64,000 nt of DNA, taken from JACMLD01 sp044223995. GTDB taxonomy: Bacteria; Bacteroidota; Bacteroidia; Chitinophagales; Chitinophagaceae. The notes below the pieces were generated by a model. That model ran no database searches. It saw only the letters and a program-made list of their open reading frames with translations, and had not been told where the DNA came from. The position numbers and the translations under genes were made by a program. The DNA lies in NCBI GenBank assembly GCA_044223995.1, contig JBGALE010000009.1:124001-188000 (forward strand), given 5' to 3'. Below, piece by piece: positions 1 to 8,228 of this stretch (positions are counted from its first letter, which is position 1; the number at the start of each line of letters is the position of its first letter).

Positions 1-199
1 GCAAATGGTACAACAGGTGGGCAGGGCTGAAAATTTATCATTTATTTCTGGTGTTTGCCCATTGATAAAGCAGGGATTAGCGACACAAAGGTTGGCTGGT
101 TCTTTGAAATTTACGGGTATCTGCCCGCAACAATTATTAACGGAATATGAACTGCCCGTTTTCCCTGCTTTTTCTTTTTCCGGCTGCCTTTTTTTCCTT

Positions 200-207
200 T
201 ACTTTTG
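200..207 (+). promoter_or_regulatory. Possible -7 box upstream of the SNF2 gene
   Basis: TACTTTTG matches the Bacteroidota -7 consensus TAnnTTTG about 90 bases before the helicase start. No clear TTG lies at the usual -33 distance, so the match is partial. Apart from this I see nothing gene-like in bases 1-297; a 74-codon open frame there has no recognisable protein character. Confidence 0.35.
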
Positions 208-297
208 CAGATCACCCTTTTTGCAATAGCCCTTTGGGCGGGAAAACTTCAACAGTGGACGCGAAAGGACTATTGCCAACGGCAAATTGATATAAGC

Positions 298-3200
298 ATG
301 GCGCTACCGCACCTTATCAAGTATGTATACACCAATGGAACCGATGAAGTAATCCGCAGGGGCAAAAAAATTCATGCCATTGGCTTTGTAGAGTTAGTAG
401 AATATGACGAACTGCTGGGTTCCGTAACCTTCCGGGTGAAAGACGATAGCTATTCTACCTATTATAAAGTACATATCCAGAAGTTCAAGGATGCAAAGGA
501 TATGTCGCTCCGCTGCAGTTGTCCTTATAACCTCGGTGATATTTGCCGTCACGAAGCCGCCTCACTCATCCAACTGCAGGAATTGCTCGATAAAAATTTA
601 CTGAAAGCCGAAGCCATTGTCTACGACCAGCGGCATACGGTAGTGAAGATGAAATTTATTGATCTGAAAACGATCCGGCTTTTATGTTCACCCGAATCAC
701 TGATGGAAGCGGAAAAATTTCTCCGCAACAACAAGGCAACCATCGAATATGCAAAGGATGAAATGATAAAGGCATCTGTAGACCTGGAAGGCAAAGTATA
801 CAAGGTAGTTTTGCGTAAAAACGAAGAAAGAAATTTTGACACCAGTTGTGAATACGAAGATACCACGCACCCGCTTTGCCTGCCGAAGGTTATTGTGTTG
901 CTGCAACTATTAAATGCACATGGCGCCCATTATTTTGATACCATACGTAACTGGGACAATGAAAAAAATAAACTGCTCGAAGCATACGGGTATTCGCTCA
1001 CTGATGATCTGAAGGGTAAATTTGAATTTGCCTACAAGGAGGGAAAACCCTTTTTGCGTGTACTGGATACATCGATAAAACGAATTAACCCGATGGCGGT
1101 TAATAAGCCAAAGCCTGTATTGGTAGCGGAAACGGTTGCGCCCGCAACAGAGGAAGAACAGAAAACAACTGTTGCCGGTCCGGCACAGCGGCTGGGAATC
1201 GTATTTAATTTCAATCACAAACCTTATCCGGGTTTCCTGGTGGAAGTGGTACAGGGTGAAAGCGATGAGGATCAGAAAAAATTTATCAGCAAGGTTGATA
1301 AAATTGATCTCTCCAAGTTTGTAAATATTGAAGTGTTTAATGAAGAAGACAAACAACTCATACCTTCTATTCGCCGCATGCAGGAAGCGGAGGTTACCAA
1401 ATACCTGAACCGCAACTCACCATTCAGCGGCATCTGGGAAAATATCATTCACCACGAAACAGATGAACTTCCTGGTGAAACAAAAAACCTGATGATTGAG
1501 TATCTCTACCCCAAACTAAAAAAACTGTTTGCGGATGTTGCGGTCAATCCATTTGTTTTTTATCTAAACGGACACAAGCCCTTCAAAACGGAGAACCTGA
1601 AACCGGTGGGGATTGTTCCCGAACCAGTTTTGCCATTTTTTAAAATAGCACCCAGGAAAACAGGATATGAAATAACCTGCCATGTAAAACTAAATGGCAA
1701 AGAATTGGAGATAACCGAAAACCAATTAGGAAGCGGGCTCATGTTTTTCTTCGAGGAGAACCTTTATCTCTGGCGCGATGCGGAAGATGTAGAAAAAATA
1801 GAACCATTCATCAACAAGGGAAGTATTTATATTTCAAAAACAGATTGGCCACAGCAATTACGTTCCTATATTTTGCCACTGGCAAAAAAATACTTTGTTG
1901 AATTTGATCCTTCCCTGGTTTCATCTTATAAAGATGGTGAACCGGAGAAAAAACTGCACCTGCAGGAAAAGGGTGATTACCTCGTATTCCAACCTGCATT
2001 TACGTACAAGGGTTTTGAAGTTCGCACCGGTGATAAAGATGAGATCATTGTTCCCGATGGTGAAAAAGTAATGATTGTTCACCGCGACAAGCAAACAGAA
2101 CAACAGTTTATCAGTAAACTGGAAGCGCTTCATTCCAATTTTATAAAACCCGAAGGCTCGCACAACCTCGTACTAAAAGGTGTGGATGTATTGCGCAACA
2201 ACTGGTTCTTCCTGTTTGTGGATGCCATGAAGGAAATGAAGGTGCCGGTATATGGATTTGAAGCCTTAAAAAATTTCCGGTTCAATACGGCGAAGCCACA
2301 GACTAAAATTTATATCAGCAGCCATACCGACTGGTTTGATGCAAAAGTGGATATTGTGTTTGGCGATCAGAAAGTAACCATCGCGGAAGTAAAAAAAGCA
2401 CTGGTCAATAAACAGCAGTTTGTACAATTGAATGATGGTACGCTGGGTATTTTGCCGGAAGAGTGGATAAAGAAATATTCCCTGCTGTTCAGGGTTGGGG
2501 AAGGGAAACAGGAACACCTGAAACTTTCGCAATACCACATGAGCGTGATTGATGAGTTGTATGAGGGAAGGAACGAAGAGGAATTGTTTATCCAGTTGGA
2601 ACAGAAATACGATAAACTGAGGGGATTTAAAAGCATCGAAGAAATTGATCCGCCAAAATCCCTGGAGGCAATCCTCCGTCCTTACCAATCATTCGGTTTT
2701 CAATGGCTTAATTACCTCAGCCAGGTAAAATGGGGCGGCATTCTTGCTGATGATATGGGTTTGGGTAAAACTGTCCAGGCATTGTCATTCCTGCAGCATT
2801 ATCTCGATACAAACGGAACATTAAACGCACTGGTGGTTTGTCCTACTACATTAATGTTTAACTGGGAGAATGAAATAAAGAAGTTCACGCCTGCATTAAC
2901 CTACCATATCCACCATGGCGGCGACCGGTCAAGGGAAAAGGAAAGGATTAAGAAGTTTAATGTTATTATTACCACCTATGGCACATTGCGCAGCGATATC
3001 AAGTTGTTTGTAGAAAACGAATTTGATTATGTAATCCTTGATGAAAGCCAGGCAATAAAAAACCCAGCCAGTAAGGTAACGCGTGCAGCCTGCCTGCTGA
3101 AATCAAAGAATCGTTTGTGCATGAGTGGTACACCACTTCAGAACAATACCTTCGACATATTTGCGCAGATGAATTTTCTTAACCCTGGTATGCTGGGTAC

Positions 3201-4062
3201 CATTGAGTTTTTTAGAAATGAATTCGCCATACCTATTGACAAATTTGGGGAAAAAGACCAGAAGGATCATTTGAGGAAATTATTGTTCCCCTTCATCCTC
3301 AGACGAACAAAGGAACAGGTGGCAAAAGATCTGCCGGATAAAACAGAAACAGTCCTGTTCTGTGAAATGGAAGACGAGCAGCGGAAAATATATGAAGCCT
3401 ACCGAAATGATTACCGCGATAAAATCATGGGTACTATCGAAGACCAGGGTATTCAGCGCTCGCAGCTCACCATTTTACAGGGATTGATGAAGCTACGTCA
3501 GATATGCGATTCACCTGCCATCCTCAACGAAACGGAAAAGTTCGAAAACCATTCTATCAAACTGGAGGAATTGGCCAGGGAGATAACAGAAAATATCAGC
3601 AACCACAAGGCACTCGTGTTTTCGCAGTTTCTTGGTATGCTTGCATTGATTAAGGCCAAGCTAAAGGAACTGGATGTTAAGTTTGAATATTTTGACGGAA
3701 GTACTTCCGCGCAGGACAGGGAAAAAGCCATTCAGAATTTTCAGAACAATGATGAATGCAGGGTATTCCTGATATCATTGAAGGCCGGCGGTGTGGGTTT
3801 GAACCTTACGGCTGCGGATTACGTGTACATCGTCGATCCCTGGTGGAACCCGGCGGTCGAACAGCAGGCGATTGATCGTACGCACCGTATCGGTCAAACG
3901 AAAAACATCTTTGCCTACCGTATGATTTGTAAGGATACCATTGAAGATAAAATATTACAATTGCAGGACAGGAAACGCATACTTGCACGCGATCTGATAA
4001 CAGACGATGAAGGATTTGTGAAGAGCCTCACCAAGGCTGATGTTGAATACCTGTTTAGCTAG
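298..4062 (+). CDS. SWIM zinc-finger SNF2-family DNA helicase/ATPase
   Basis: A 1254-residue Swi2/Snf2 ATPase that probably remodels or translocates on DNA. The N-terminus has a SWIM zinc finger (C73-x-C75, C83-x-H85, in CSCPYNLGDICRH). A long middle region with no clear motif follows. The helicase core fills roughly the last 450 residues: Walker A in DDMGLGKTVQ near residue 820, motif II DESQ near 914, SGTPLQNN, and motif VI RTHRIGQ near 1190. The open frame extends upstream to base 205, but the ATG at 298 begins a normal protein and the upstream codons look non-coding. Its size and layout fit bacterial SWIM-SNF2 helicases. It stands alone, 131 bases ahead of an outer membrane protein gene. 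The family call is firm; the cellular role is unknown. Confidence 0.93.
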   Translation: MALPHLIKYVYTNGTDEVIRRGKKIHAIGFVELVEYDELLGSVTFRVKDDSYSTYYKVHIQKFKDAKDMSLRCSCPYNLGDICRHEAASLIQLQELLDKNLLKAEAIVYDQRHTVVKMKFIDLKTIRLLCSPESLMEAEKFLRNNKATIEYAKDEMIKASVDLEGKVYKVVLRKNEERNFDTSCEYEDTTHPLCLPKVIVLLQLLNAHGAHYFDTIRNWDNEKNKLLEAYGYSLTDDLKGKFEFAYKEGKPFLRVLDTSIKRINPMAVNKPKPVLVAETVAPATEEEQKTTVAGPAQRLGIVFNFNHKPYPGFLVEVVQGESDEDQKKFISKVDKIDLSKFVNIEVFNEEDKQLIPSIRRMQEAEVTKYLNRNSPFSGIWENIIHHETDELPGETKNLMIEYLYPKLKKLFADVAVNPFVFYLNGHKPFKTENLKPVGIVPEPVLPFFKIAPRKTGYEITCHVKLNGKELEITENQLGSGLMFFFEENLYLWRDAEDVEKIEPFINKGSIYISKTDWPQQLRSYILPLAKKYFVEFDPSLVSSYKDGEPEKKLHLQEKGDYLVFQPAFTYKGFEVRTGDKDEIIVPDGEKVMIVHRDKQTEQQFISKLEALHSNFIKPEGSHNLVLKGVDVLRNNWFFLFVDAMKEMKVPVYGFEALKNFRFNTAKPQTKIYISSHTDWFDAKVDIVFGDQKVTIAEVKKALVNKQQFVQLNDGTLGILPEEWIKKYSLLFRVGEGKQEHLKLSQYHMSVIDELYEGRNEEELFIQLEQKYDKLRGFKSIEEIDPPKSLEAILRPYQSFGFQWLNYLSQVKWGGILADDMGLGKTVQALSFLQHYLDTNGTLNALVVCPTTLMFNWENEIKKFTPALTYHIHHGGDRSREKERIKKFNVIITTYGTLRSDIKLFVENEFDYVILDESQAIKNPASKVTRAACLLKSKNRLCMSGTPLQNNTFDIFAQMNFLNPGMLGTIEFFRNEFAIPIDKFGEKDQKDHLRKLLFPFILRRTKEQVAKDLPDKTETVLFCEMEDEQRKIYEAYRNDYRDKIMGTIEDQGIQRSQLTILQGLMKLRQICDSPAILNETEKFENHSIKLEELAREITENISNHKALVFSQFLGMLALIKAKLKELDVKFEYFDGSTSAQDREKAIQNFQNNDECRVFLISLKAGGVGLNLTAADYVYIVDPWWNPAVEQQAIDRTHRIGQTKNIFAYRMICKDTIEDKILQLQDRKRILARDLITDDEGFVKSLTKADVEYLFS

Positions 4063-4070
4063 GCCAATCA

Positions 4071-4089
4071 CCGGCAAATTTTCTGCCGG
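4071..4089. repeat. Short inverted repeat after the SNF2 gene
   Basis: CCGGCA and TGCCGG flank a 7-base loop nine bases after the helicase stop. It could form a small hairpin and weakly terminate transcription, but no T-run follows. Confidence 0.3.
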
Positions 4090-4157
4090 CGGCAATACAT
4101 TCGCCCCTTCAGACCTAACATTCACCGAATATCCCTATTCGCGGAAGAATTCTGCGT

Positions 4158-4179
4158 GTAAACGAATAATTTCGTTTAC
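4158..4179. promoter_or_regulatory. 8-bp inverted repeat before the barrel protein
   Basis: GTAAACGA, six bases, then TCGTTTAC: a perfect 8-bp inverted repeat ending 14 bases before the start codon at 4194. It could be an operator or a leader hairpin controlling the outer membrane protein gene. No regulator can be named from the sequence. Confidence 0.35.
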
Positions 4180-4193
4180 GAAACTGCCTGCTT

Positions 4194-7094
4194 ATGAGCC
4201 GTCCTTTGCTTTTACTTTTACTTCTTACCTGTTTGGGCCTTGGTGCATCTGCCCAAAAAAACATCAATGGAATTGTGCGTGCCCGTGTGGTGGATACTGC
4301 CAGCAAACAATCTATGGTAGACGCAACTGTGTCCATTGTTGACAATAAAGATTCCAGCTCGGTGGCTTTTACAACCGTCAATGCAAAAAACACATTTGAA
4401 GTAAAAGGGCTTGATACCGGGAGCTATCGTTTGCTGATCACTTTTGAAGGGTACCAGACGTATATTAAGAATTTTTCCATCTCTGCCAGTAAACAGGAGG
4501 TAGACCTGGGAACCATCTATATGCAACACCAAAGCGTTACCCTCCAGGAAGTGATAGTAGAGCGGCCACCTATTTCAATAAAGAAGGATACGGTTGAATA
4601 TAATGCCAATTCATTTAAAACAAAACCCAATGCCACGGCAGAAGACCTGTTAAAAAAACTGCCGGGTGTGCAAGTGGATAAAGACGGCAATGTAAAAGCA
4701 CAGGGTGAACAAATACAAAAAGTATATGTGGATGGAAAGGAGTTTTTCGGAACTGATCCCAAACTTGCTACCAAAAACCTGACAGCAGATATGGTGGAAA
4801 GCGTACAGGTATTTGATGATATGAGCGACCAGGCCAAGTTTACAAAGATTGATGATGGCAGCCGCGCCAAGGTGATGAATATTAAATTGAAGAAGGATAA
4901 GAAGAATGGATACTTCGGAAAAATCAATGCAGGGGTGGGTACTGATGGCCGTTATGACAACAGCCTTTCATTTAACCGGTTCAAAGGAAGTACCCAGGTT
5001 TCTGTTATTGGCGCTGCAAATAATGTAAACAAGCAGGGTTTTTCATTTTCAGATATCATCAGCACCATGGGCGGCTTTGGCAGCGGTGGTTTTGGAGGCG
5101 GTGGTGGGCAAGGAGGTGGCGGATTTGGCGGTGGCGGCGGACAAATTGTTTCTTCAAGAAGCGGAGCCAGTGGCTTTGGATTTGGGGGAAACAACAATGG
5201 CGGTATTACCTCTTCCTTATCTACCGGGGTCAATTACAGGGATACCTGGGGGCCAAAGATTGATATCAGCGGCAGTTATTTTTTCTCGCATACAAAGAAT
5301 ACTTCTGATCAGAATATTTACAAGCAAACATTTTTTCCCAACGACTCAACAACGTTTTCCAACGATGATAAATCATCACAAAACGAAAACACCAATCATC
5401 GTTTCAACCTTCGATTTGAATACAGGATTGATTCCATGAATTCAATATTATATACACCGAGCCTCACCCTGCAGCATTCGGGTGGTTTCAGTAATGATAC
5501 ATCCACCATACGAACGGTTAAAGGACTTGATAATTACCTTGCGCTGGCTGGTAAATCTTACAATGATAACAGCAGGGATGGTATTAACCTCAATAATAAC
5601 TTCCTGTACCGCCACAAGCTCAATAAAGTGGGGAGAACCTTTACACTGGGCTGGAGTAATGCTTATAACCACAGCGATGGAGAAGGAAATAATATTTCAC
5701 CACAAACATTGTTTAACCCCGATGGTACTGTACTATCGTCTTACCTGAGCCAAAACTATAAGAGCTCGCAAAAAACAAATTCCAATAATAACGTTATCAG
5801 TACTTCGTATACAGAACCCATCGGGAAAAATAAACTGGTGGAAATAAATTATGCCTATACGAATAATCAAAGCAATTCAGATAAGGTTACCAATAACTAT
5901 GATACATTAAGCGGTAAGTACAGCATTCCGAATGTGCGGCAAACCAATTATTTTAAAAACAGCTTTATCGCCAACCGAATAGGCGCCAATTTCCGGGTAC
6001 AGCAAAAGAAATACAACTACCAGGTGGGAGGTTCGCTGCAATTTGCAACATTGGAAAGTCATGTTTTTAGTAATGGCAGCACCAAAGACTCTGTTGTCAG
6101 GAGAAATTATACCAATTTCAGCCCCAACGCGAATTTTAATTATAACCCTAAAATGGGTACAAACTTCCGGTTTAACTATCGCGGCAGAACCAACCAGCCA
6201 AGTACCTCGCAATTGCAGAATGTACAAGATGTCAGCAACCCGCAAAATATCAGAACCGGAAACCCCGAATTGAAACAGGAGTTTGCGCACAATATTAATG
6301 TTGGTTACAATACTTTCAAGATGGCAAACTTCCAGTTTATGGCTATGAACTTTAACGGAGGGCTCACTCAAAATAAAATTGTGAACAGCATTGACACGCT
6401 TGGCCGCGGCGTTCAGATAACTAAACCTATCAACCTGAATGGCGCTTATACGGCATTTGCCTTTTTTACTTACGGGAAAACGTTGAAAAAACTCAAAGGC
6501 GGGAATATCAATGCCACTACTTTTATCAGCAGGAACCGCGATGTAAGTTTGCTGTACAAGCAAAAGAATTATACCAATCTTTGGATAATTACTCAATCGC
6601 TCGGGATCAACTACAACCACAAACAAATTGATCTTGGCTTCAACAGCAGTGTAACCTACAATAGTACCAAGTACAGTTTACAACCCAATCTCAATACCAA
6701 TTACTATACACAAGTGTATTCACCAGAGATCAGCTATACATTTTTCAAGAACCTGATACTGTCTACCGATCTCGATTATACTATCAATTCAGGTCTTTCG
6801 GCCGGCTACAACCAAAGTATTGCTTACTGGAATGCGAGTATTGCTATGCAATTGTTCAAAAAGAAAGACGGCGAACTGAAACTGGGCGTATTCGATATAT
6901 TGAAACAAAACAAGAGCCTGAGCAGGACTACCGGCGACAACTATGTGCAGGATACGCGTAGTAATGTACTGCCCCGTTATTTCATGCTGAGCTTTACGTA
7001 CAACTTACGTAAGGGCAGCCAGCAGAATAATAATATGCCACCTATGCCAAGGCAGTTTCAGAAGGGCATGCGCAATATGAGGATAGTGAATTAA
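4194..7094 (+). CDS. Outer membrane beta-barrel protein with carboxypeptidase-regulatory domain
   Basis: 966 residues, exported: the signal peptide ends at ASAQ near residue 20. A carboxypeptidase-regulatory-like beta-sandwich (about 22-105) precedes a plug-like segment with KKLPGVQVDKDGNVKAQG and VYVDGKEFFGTDP, then a long aromatic- and Asn-rich C-terminus of the PF14905-type beta-barrel. It resembles TonB-dependent receptors but I see no TonB box, so active transport is not shown. A very glycine-rich stretch around residues 287-315 (GGFGSGGFGGGG) probably forms a loop. The gene at 8229 is a paralog with the same layout and the same plug motifs. The substrate is unknown. Confidence 0.85.
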   Translation: MSRPLLLLLLLTCLGLGASAQKNINGIVRARVVDTASKQSMVDATVSIVDNKDSSSVAFTTVNAKNTFEVKGLDTGSYRLLITFEGYQTYIKNFSISASKQEVDLGTIYMQHQSVTLQEVIVERPPISIKKDTVEYNANSFKTKPNATAEDLLKKLPGVQVDKDGNVKAQGEQIQKVYVDGKEFFGTDPKLATKNLTADMVESVQVFDDMSDQAKFTKIDDGSRAKVMNIKLKKDKKNGYFGKINAGVGTDGRYDNSLSFNRFKGSTQVSVIGAANNVNKQGFSFSDIISTMGGFGSGGFGGGGGQGGGGFGGGGGQIVSSRSGASGFGFGGNNNGGITSSLSTGVNYRDTWGPKIDISGSYFFSHTKNTSDQNIYKQTFFPNDSTTFSNDDKSSQNENTNHRFNLRFEYRIDSMNSILYTPSLTLQHSGGFSNDTSTIRTVKGLDNYLALAGKSYNDNSRDGINLNNNFLYRHKLNKVGRTFTLGWSNAYNHSDGEGNNISPQTLFNPDGTVLSSYLSQNYKSSQKTNSNNNVISTSYTEPIGKNKLVEINYAYTNNQSNSDKVTNNYDTLSGKYSIPNVRQTNYFKNSFIANRIGANFRVQQKKYNYQVGGSLQFATLESHVFSNGSTKDSVVRRNYTNFSPNANFNYNPKMGTNFRFNYRGRTNQPSTSQLQNVQDVSNPQNIRTGNPELKQEFAHNINVGYNTFKMANFQFMAMNFNGGLTQNKIVNSIDTLGRGVQITKPINLNGAYTAFAFFTYGKTLKKLKGGNINATTFISRNRDVSLLYKQKNYTNLWIITQSLGINYNHKQIDLGFNSSVTYNSTKYSLQPNLNTNYYTQVYSPEISYTFFKNLILSTDLDYTINSGLSAGYNQSIAYWNASIAMQLFKKKDGELKLGVFDILKQNKSLSRTTGDNYVQDTRSNVLPRYFMLSFTYNLRKGSQQNNNMPPMPRQFQKGMRNMRIVN

Positions 7095-7112
7095 ATGCTG
7101 TTTAAAAAAGAA

Positions 7113-7134
7113 GACCCCGGATTTATCCGGGGTC
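7113..7134. terminator. Strong hairpin after the first barrel gene
   Basis: GACCCCGG, a 6-base loop, then CCGGGGTC: a perfect 8-bp GC-rich stem 18 bases after the stop at 7094. The A-rich run at 7104-7109 lies on its left side, so the U-tract is better placed for minus-strand transcripts such as the small frame at 7196-7363. It may act in both directions. Confidence 0.55.
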
Positions 7135-7195
7135 ATAGCACATACGTTGTGGTTTCAGAGGTAAGTGCTAATCTGTTATCTTGTCAAATAGTATG

Positions 7196-7363
7196 CTATT
7201 TTGTACGGCGTGCGTAATCAGGGCGGTGGTTAATGGGGGATTGACCCACCAAAATAATACTCCATAAAAATTTTGCGAAGCGACTCAGGTTGGAAGAAGG
7301 GCGGTAAACTCCCTCATGAATCTTTGTCTGGTGTACATTGAAGTACATATCATTCCTTTTCAT
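7196..7363 (-). CDS. Possible small protein, 55 residues, unrecognised
   Basis: An ATG-started frame of 55 codons on the minus strand lies in the 415-base gap between two plus-strand genes. The peptide begins MKRNDMYFNVHQ and has a hydrophobic patch (FLWSIILVG) and a basic tail (DYARRTK). Composition and codon use look protein-like, and the GC-rich hairpin at 7113-7134 is placed downstream of it as a terminator would be. I do not recognise the family. It could still be chance: there is no clear ribosome site, as is common in this phylum. The rest of the gap, 7364-7509, shows nothing else. Confidence 0.35.
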   Translation of the reverse strand: MKRNDMYFNVHQTKIHEGVYRPSSNLSRFAKFLWSIILVGQSPINHRPDYARRTK

Positions 7364-7509
7364 TGGTATTGGTTTGAGTTTAAAAGTTTAAAGATCAACT
7401 TTTTAACGCAGAACTGCAAGTATTATTGCGAAAAAAAAGGGCCTACTACGTAGTTTTTCTATTTCTTAACAGGGCTTTAATATTTATCTTGTACATGAAA
7501 TCCGCCTGT

Positions 7510-8085
7510 ATGAAAAACATCTACACATTGTTTGTATTGACGTTATTAAGTACTGGTTTAAAAGCCCAGGGGGTGTTTACCAATCAAACCAACGGGGCCC
7601 TGGAAAAGGTAATACAAGACTATCCCAACAAGTTTAAAAATATAAAAGGGAGCCTTCTCAATGCCAACCAGCAGGAAGAGGAGTACCGCTCCAGCATTAT
7701 CATTCCCGGCGCACTGGCAACTTCCGTGATACAATATAATATGCCCGAAGGCCATGCGGTTTGCTGGCAGTCTACACTGTATGCGACGCATACATTTGAT
7801 GATGCGAGTATAAAATTCAGGGAGCTTTTTAGCCAGATAAAGAATACCATCATCAAAATGGAAGGAGAAAGACCGGTAATCCTGAATGGAAAGTTTGAAA
7901 TACCGGCAGAGGACAAAAAAACCACTACCGTCTATTTCGACATATTGCCAGCCAGCTCGGCTACCATGAAAATTAAAGTGGACCTGACGCTGGAAAAAAC
8001 TGCGGGCTCCTGGAAGATTGTGCTGAGTGTATACGACAAGAGCAGAAAAGAAGGAGAAGCCATTGTTTCCACGCAGGAAAAATAA
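7510..8085 (+). CDS. Exported protein of unknown function
   Basis: 191 residues beginning MKNIYTLFVLTLLSTGLKAQ, a clean signal peptide cleaved after about residue 20, so the product is probably periplasmic. The frame is open from 7426, but the upstream residues are unlike a protein start and the signal peptide fixes the ATG at 7510. The mature part alternates strands and a helix (a stretch near AVCWQSTLYATHTFDDASIK) with no enzyme motif that I recognise. It sits between two paralogous outer membrane barrel genes, so it could assist them, but that rests on position only. Confidence 0.7.
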   Translation: MKNIYTLFVLTLLSTGLKAQGVFTNQTNGALEKVIQDYPNKFKNIKGSLLNANQQEEEYRSSIIIPGALATSVIQYNMPEGHAVCWQSTLYATHTFDDASIKFRELFSQIKNTIIKMEGERPVILNGKFEIPAEDKKTTTVYFDILPASSATMKIKVDLTLEKTAGSWKIVLSVYDKSRKEGEAIVSTQEK

Positions 8086-8116
8086 CGTATAAGGTTAACG
8101 AAAAGAATAGCTGTCG

Positions 8117-8130
8117 GGTGAATATTCACC
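8117..8130. repeat. 14-bp perfect palindrome, possible terminator or operator
   Basis: GGTGAATATTCACC reads the same on both strands. A run of six T lies seven bases downstream (8137-8142), so it could terminate the gene ending at 8085. It could instead be an operator for the barrel gene at 8229. Confidence 0.35.
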
Positions 8131-8228
8131 AGGCGGTTTTTTATTAACCTTCATTAACATTAAAGCAACCACAGTTAACCTGCTTTCATTTTTTGCCAGT
8201 ATAGTTTCGTAGCAGAAATAAACGGTTT

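Noticed and set aside
5..229. A 74-codon open frame at the left edge
   Set aside because: No signal peptide, motif or protein-like composition, and it overlaps the promoter region of the helicase gene.
4952..5233. Proline-rich open frame on the minus strand
   Set aside because: It is the reverse of the glycine-rich tract of the barrel gene and arises from that composition.
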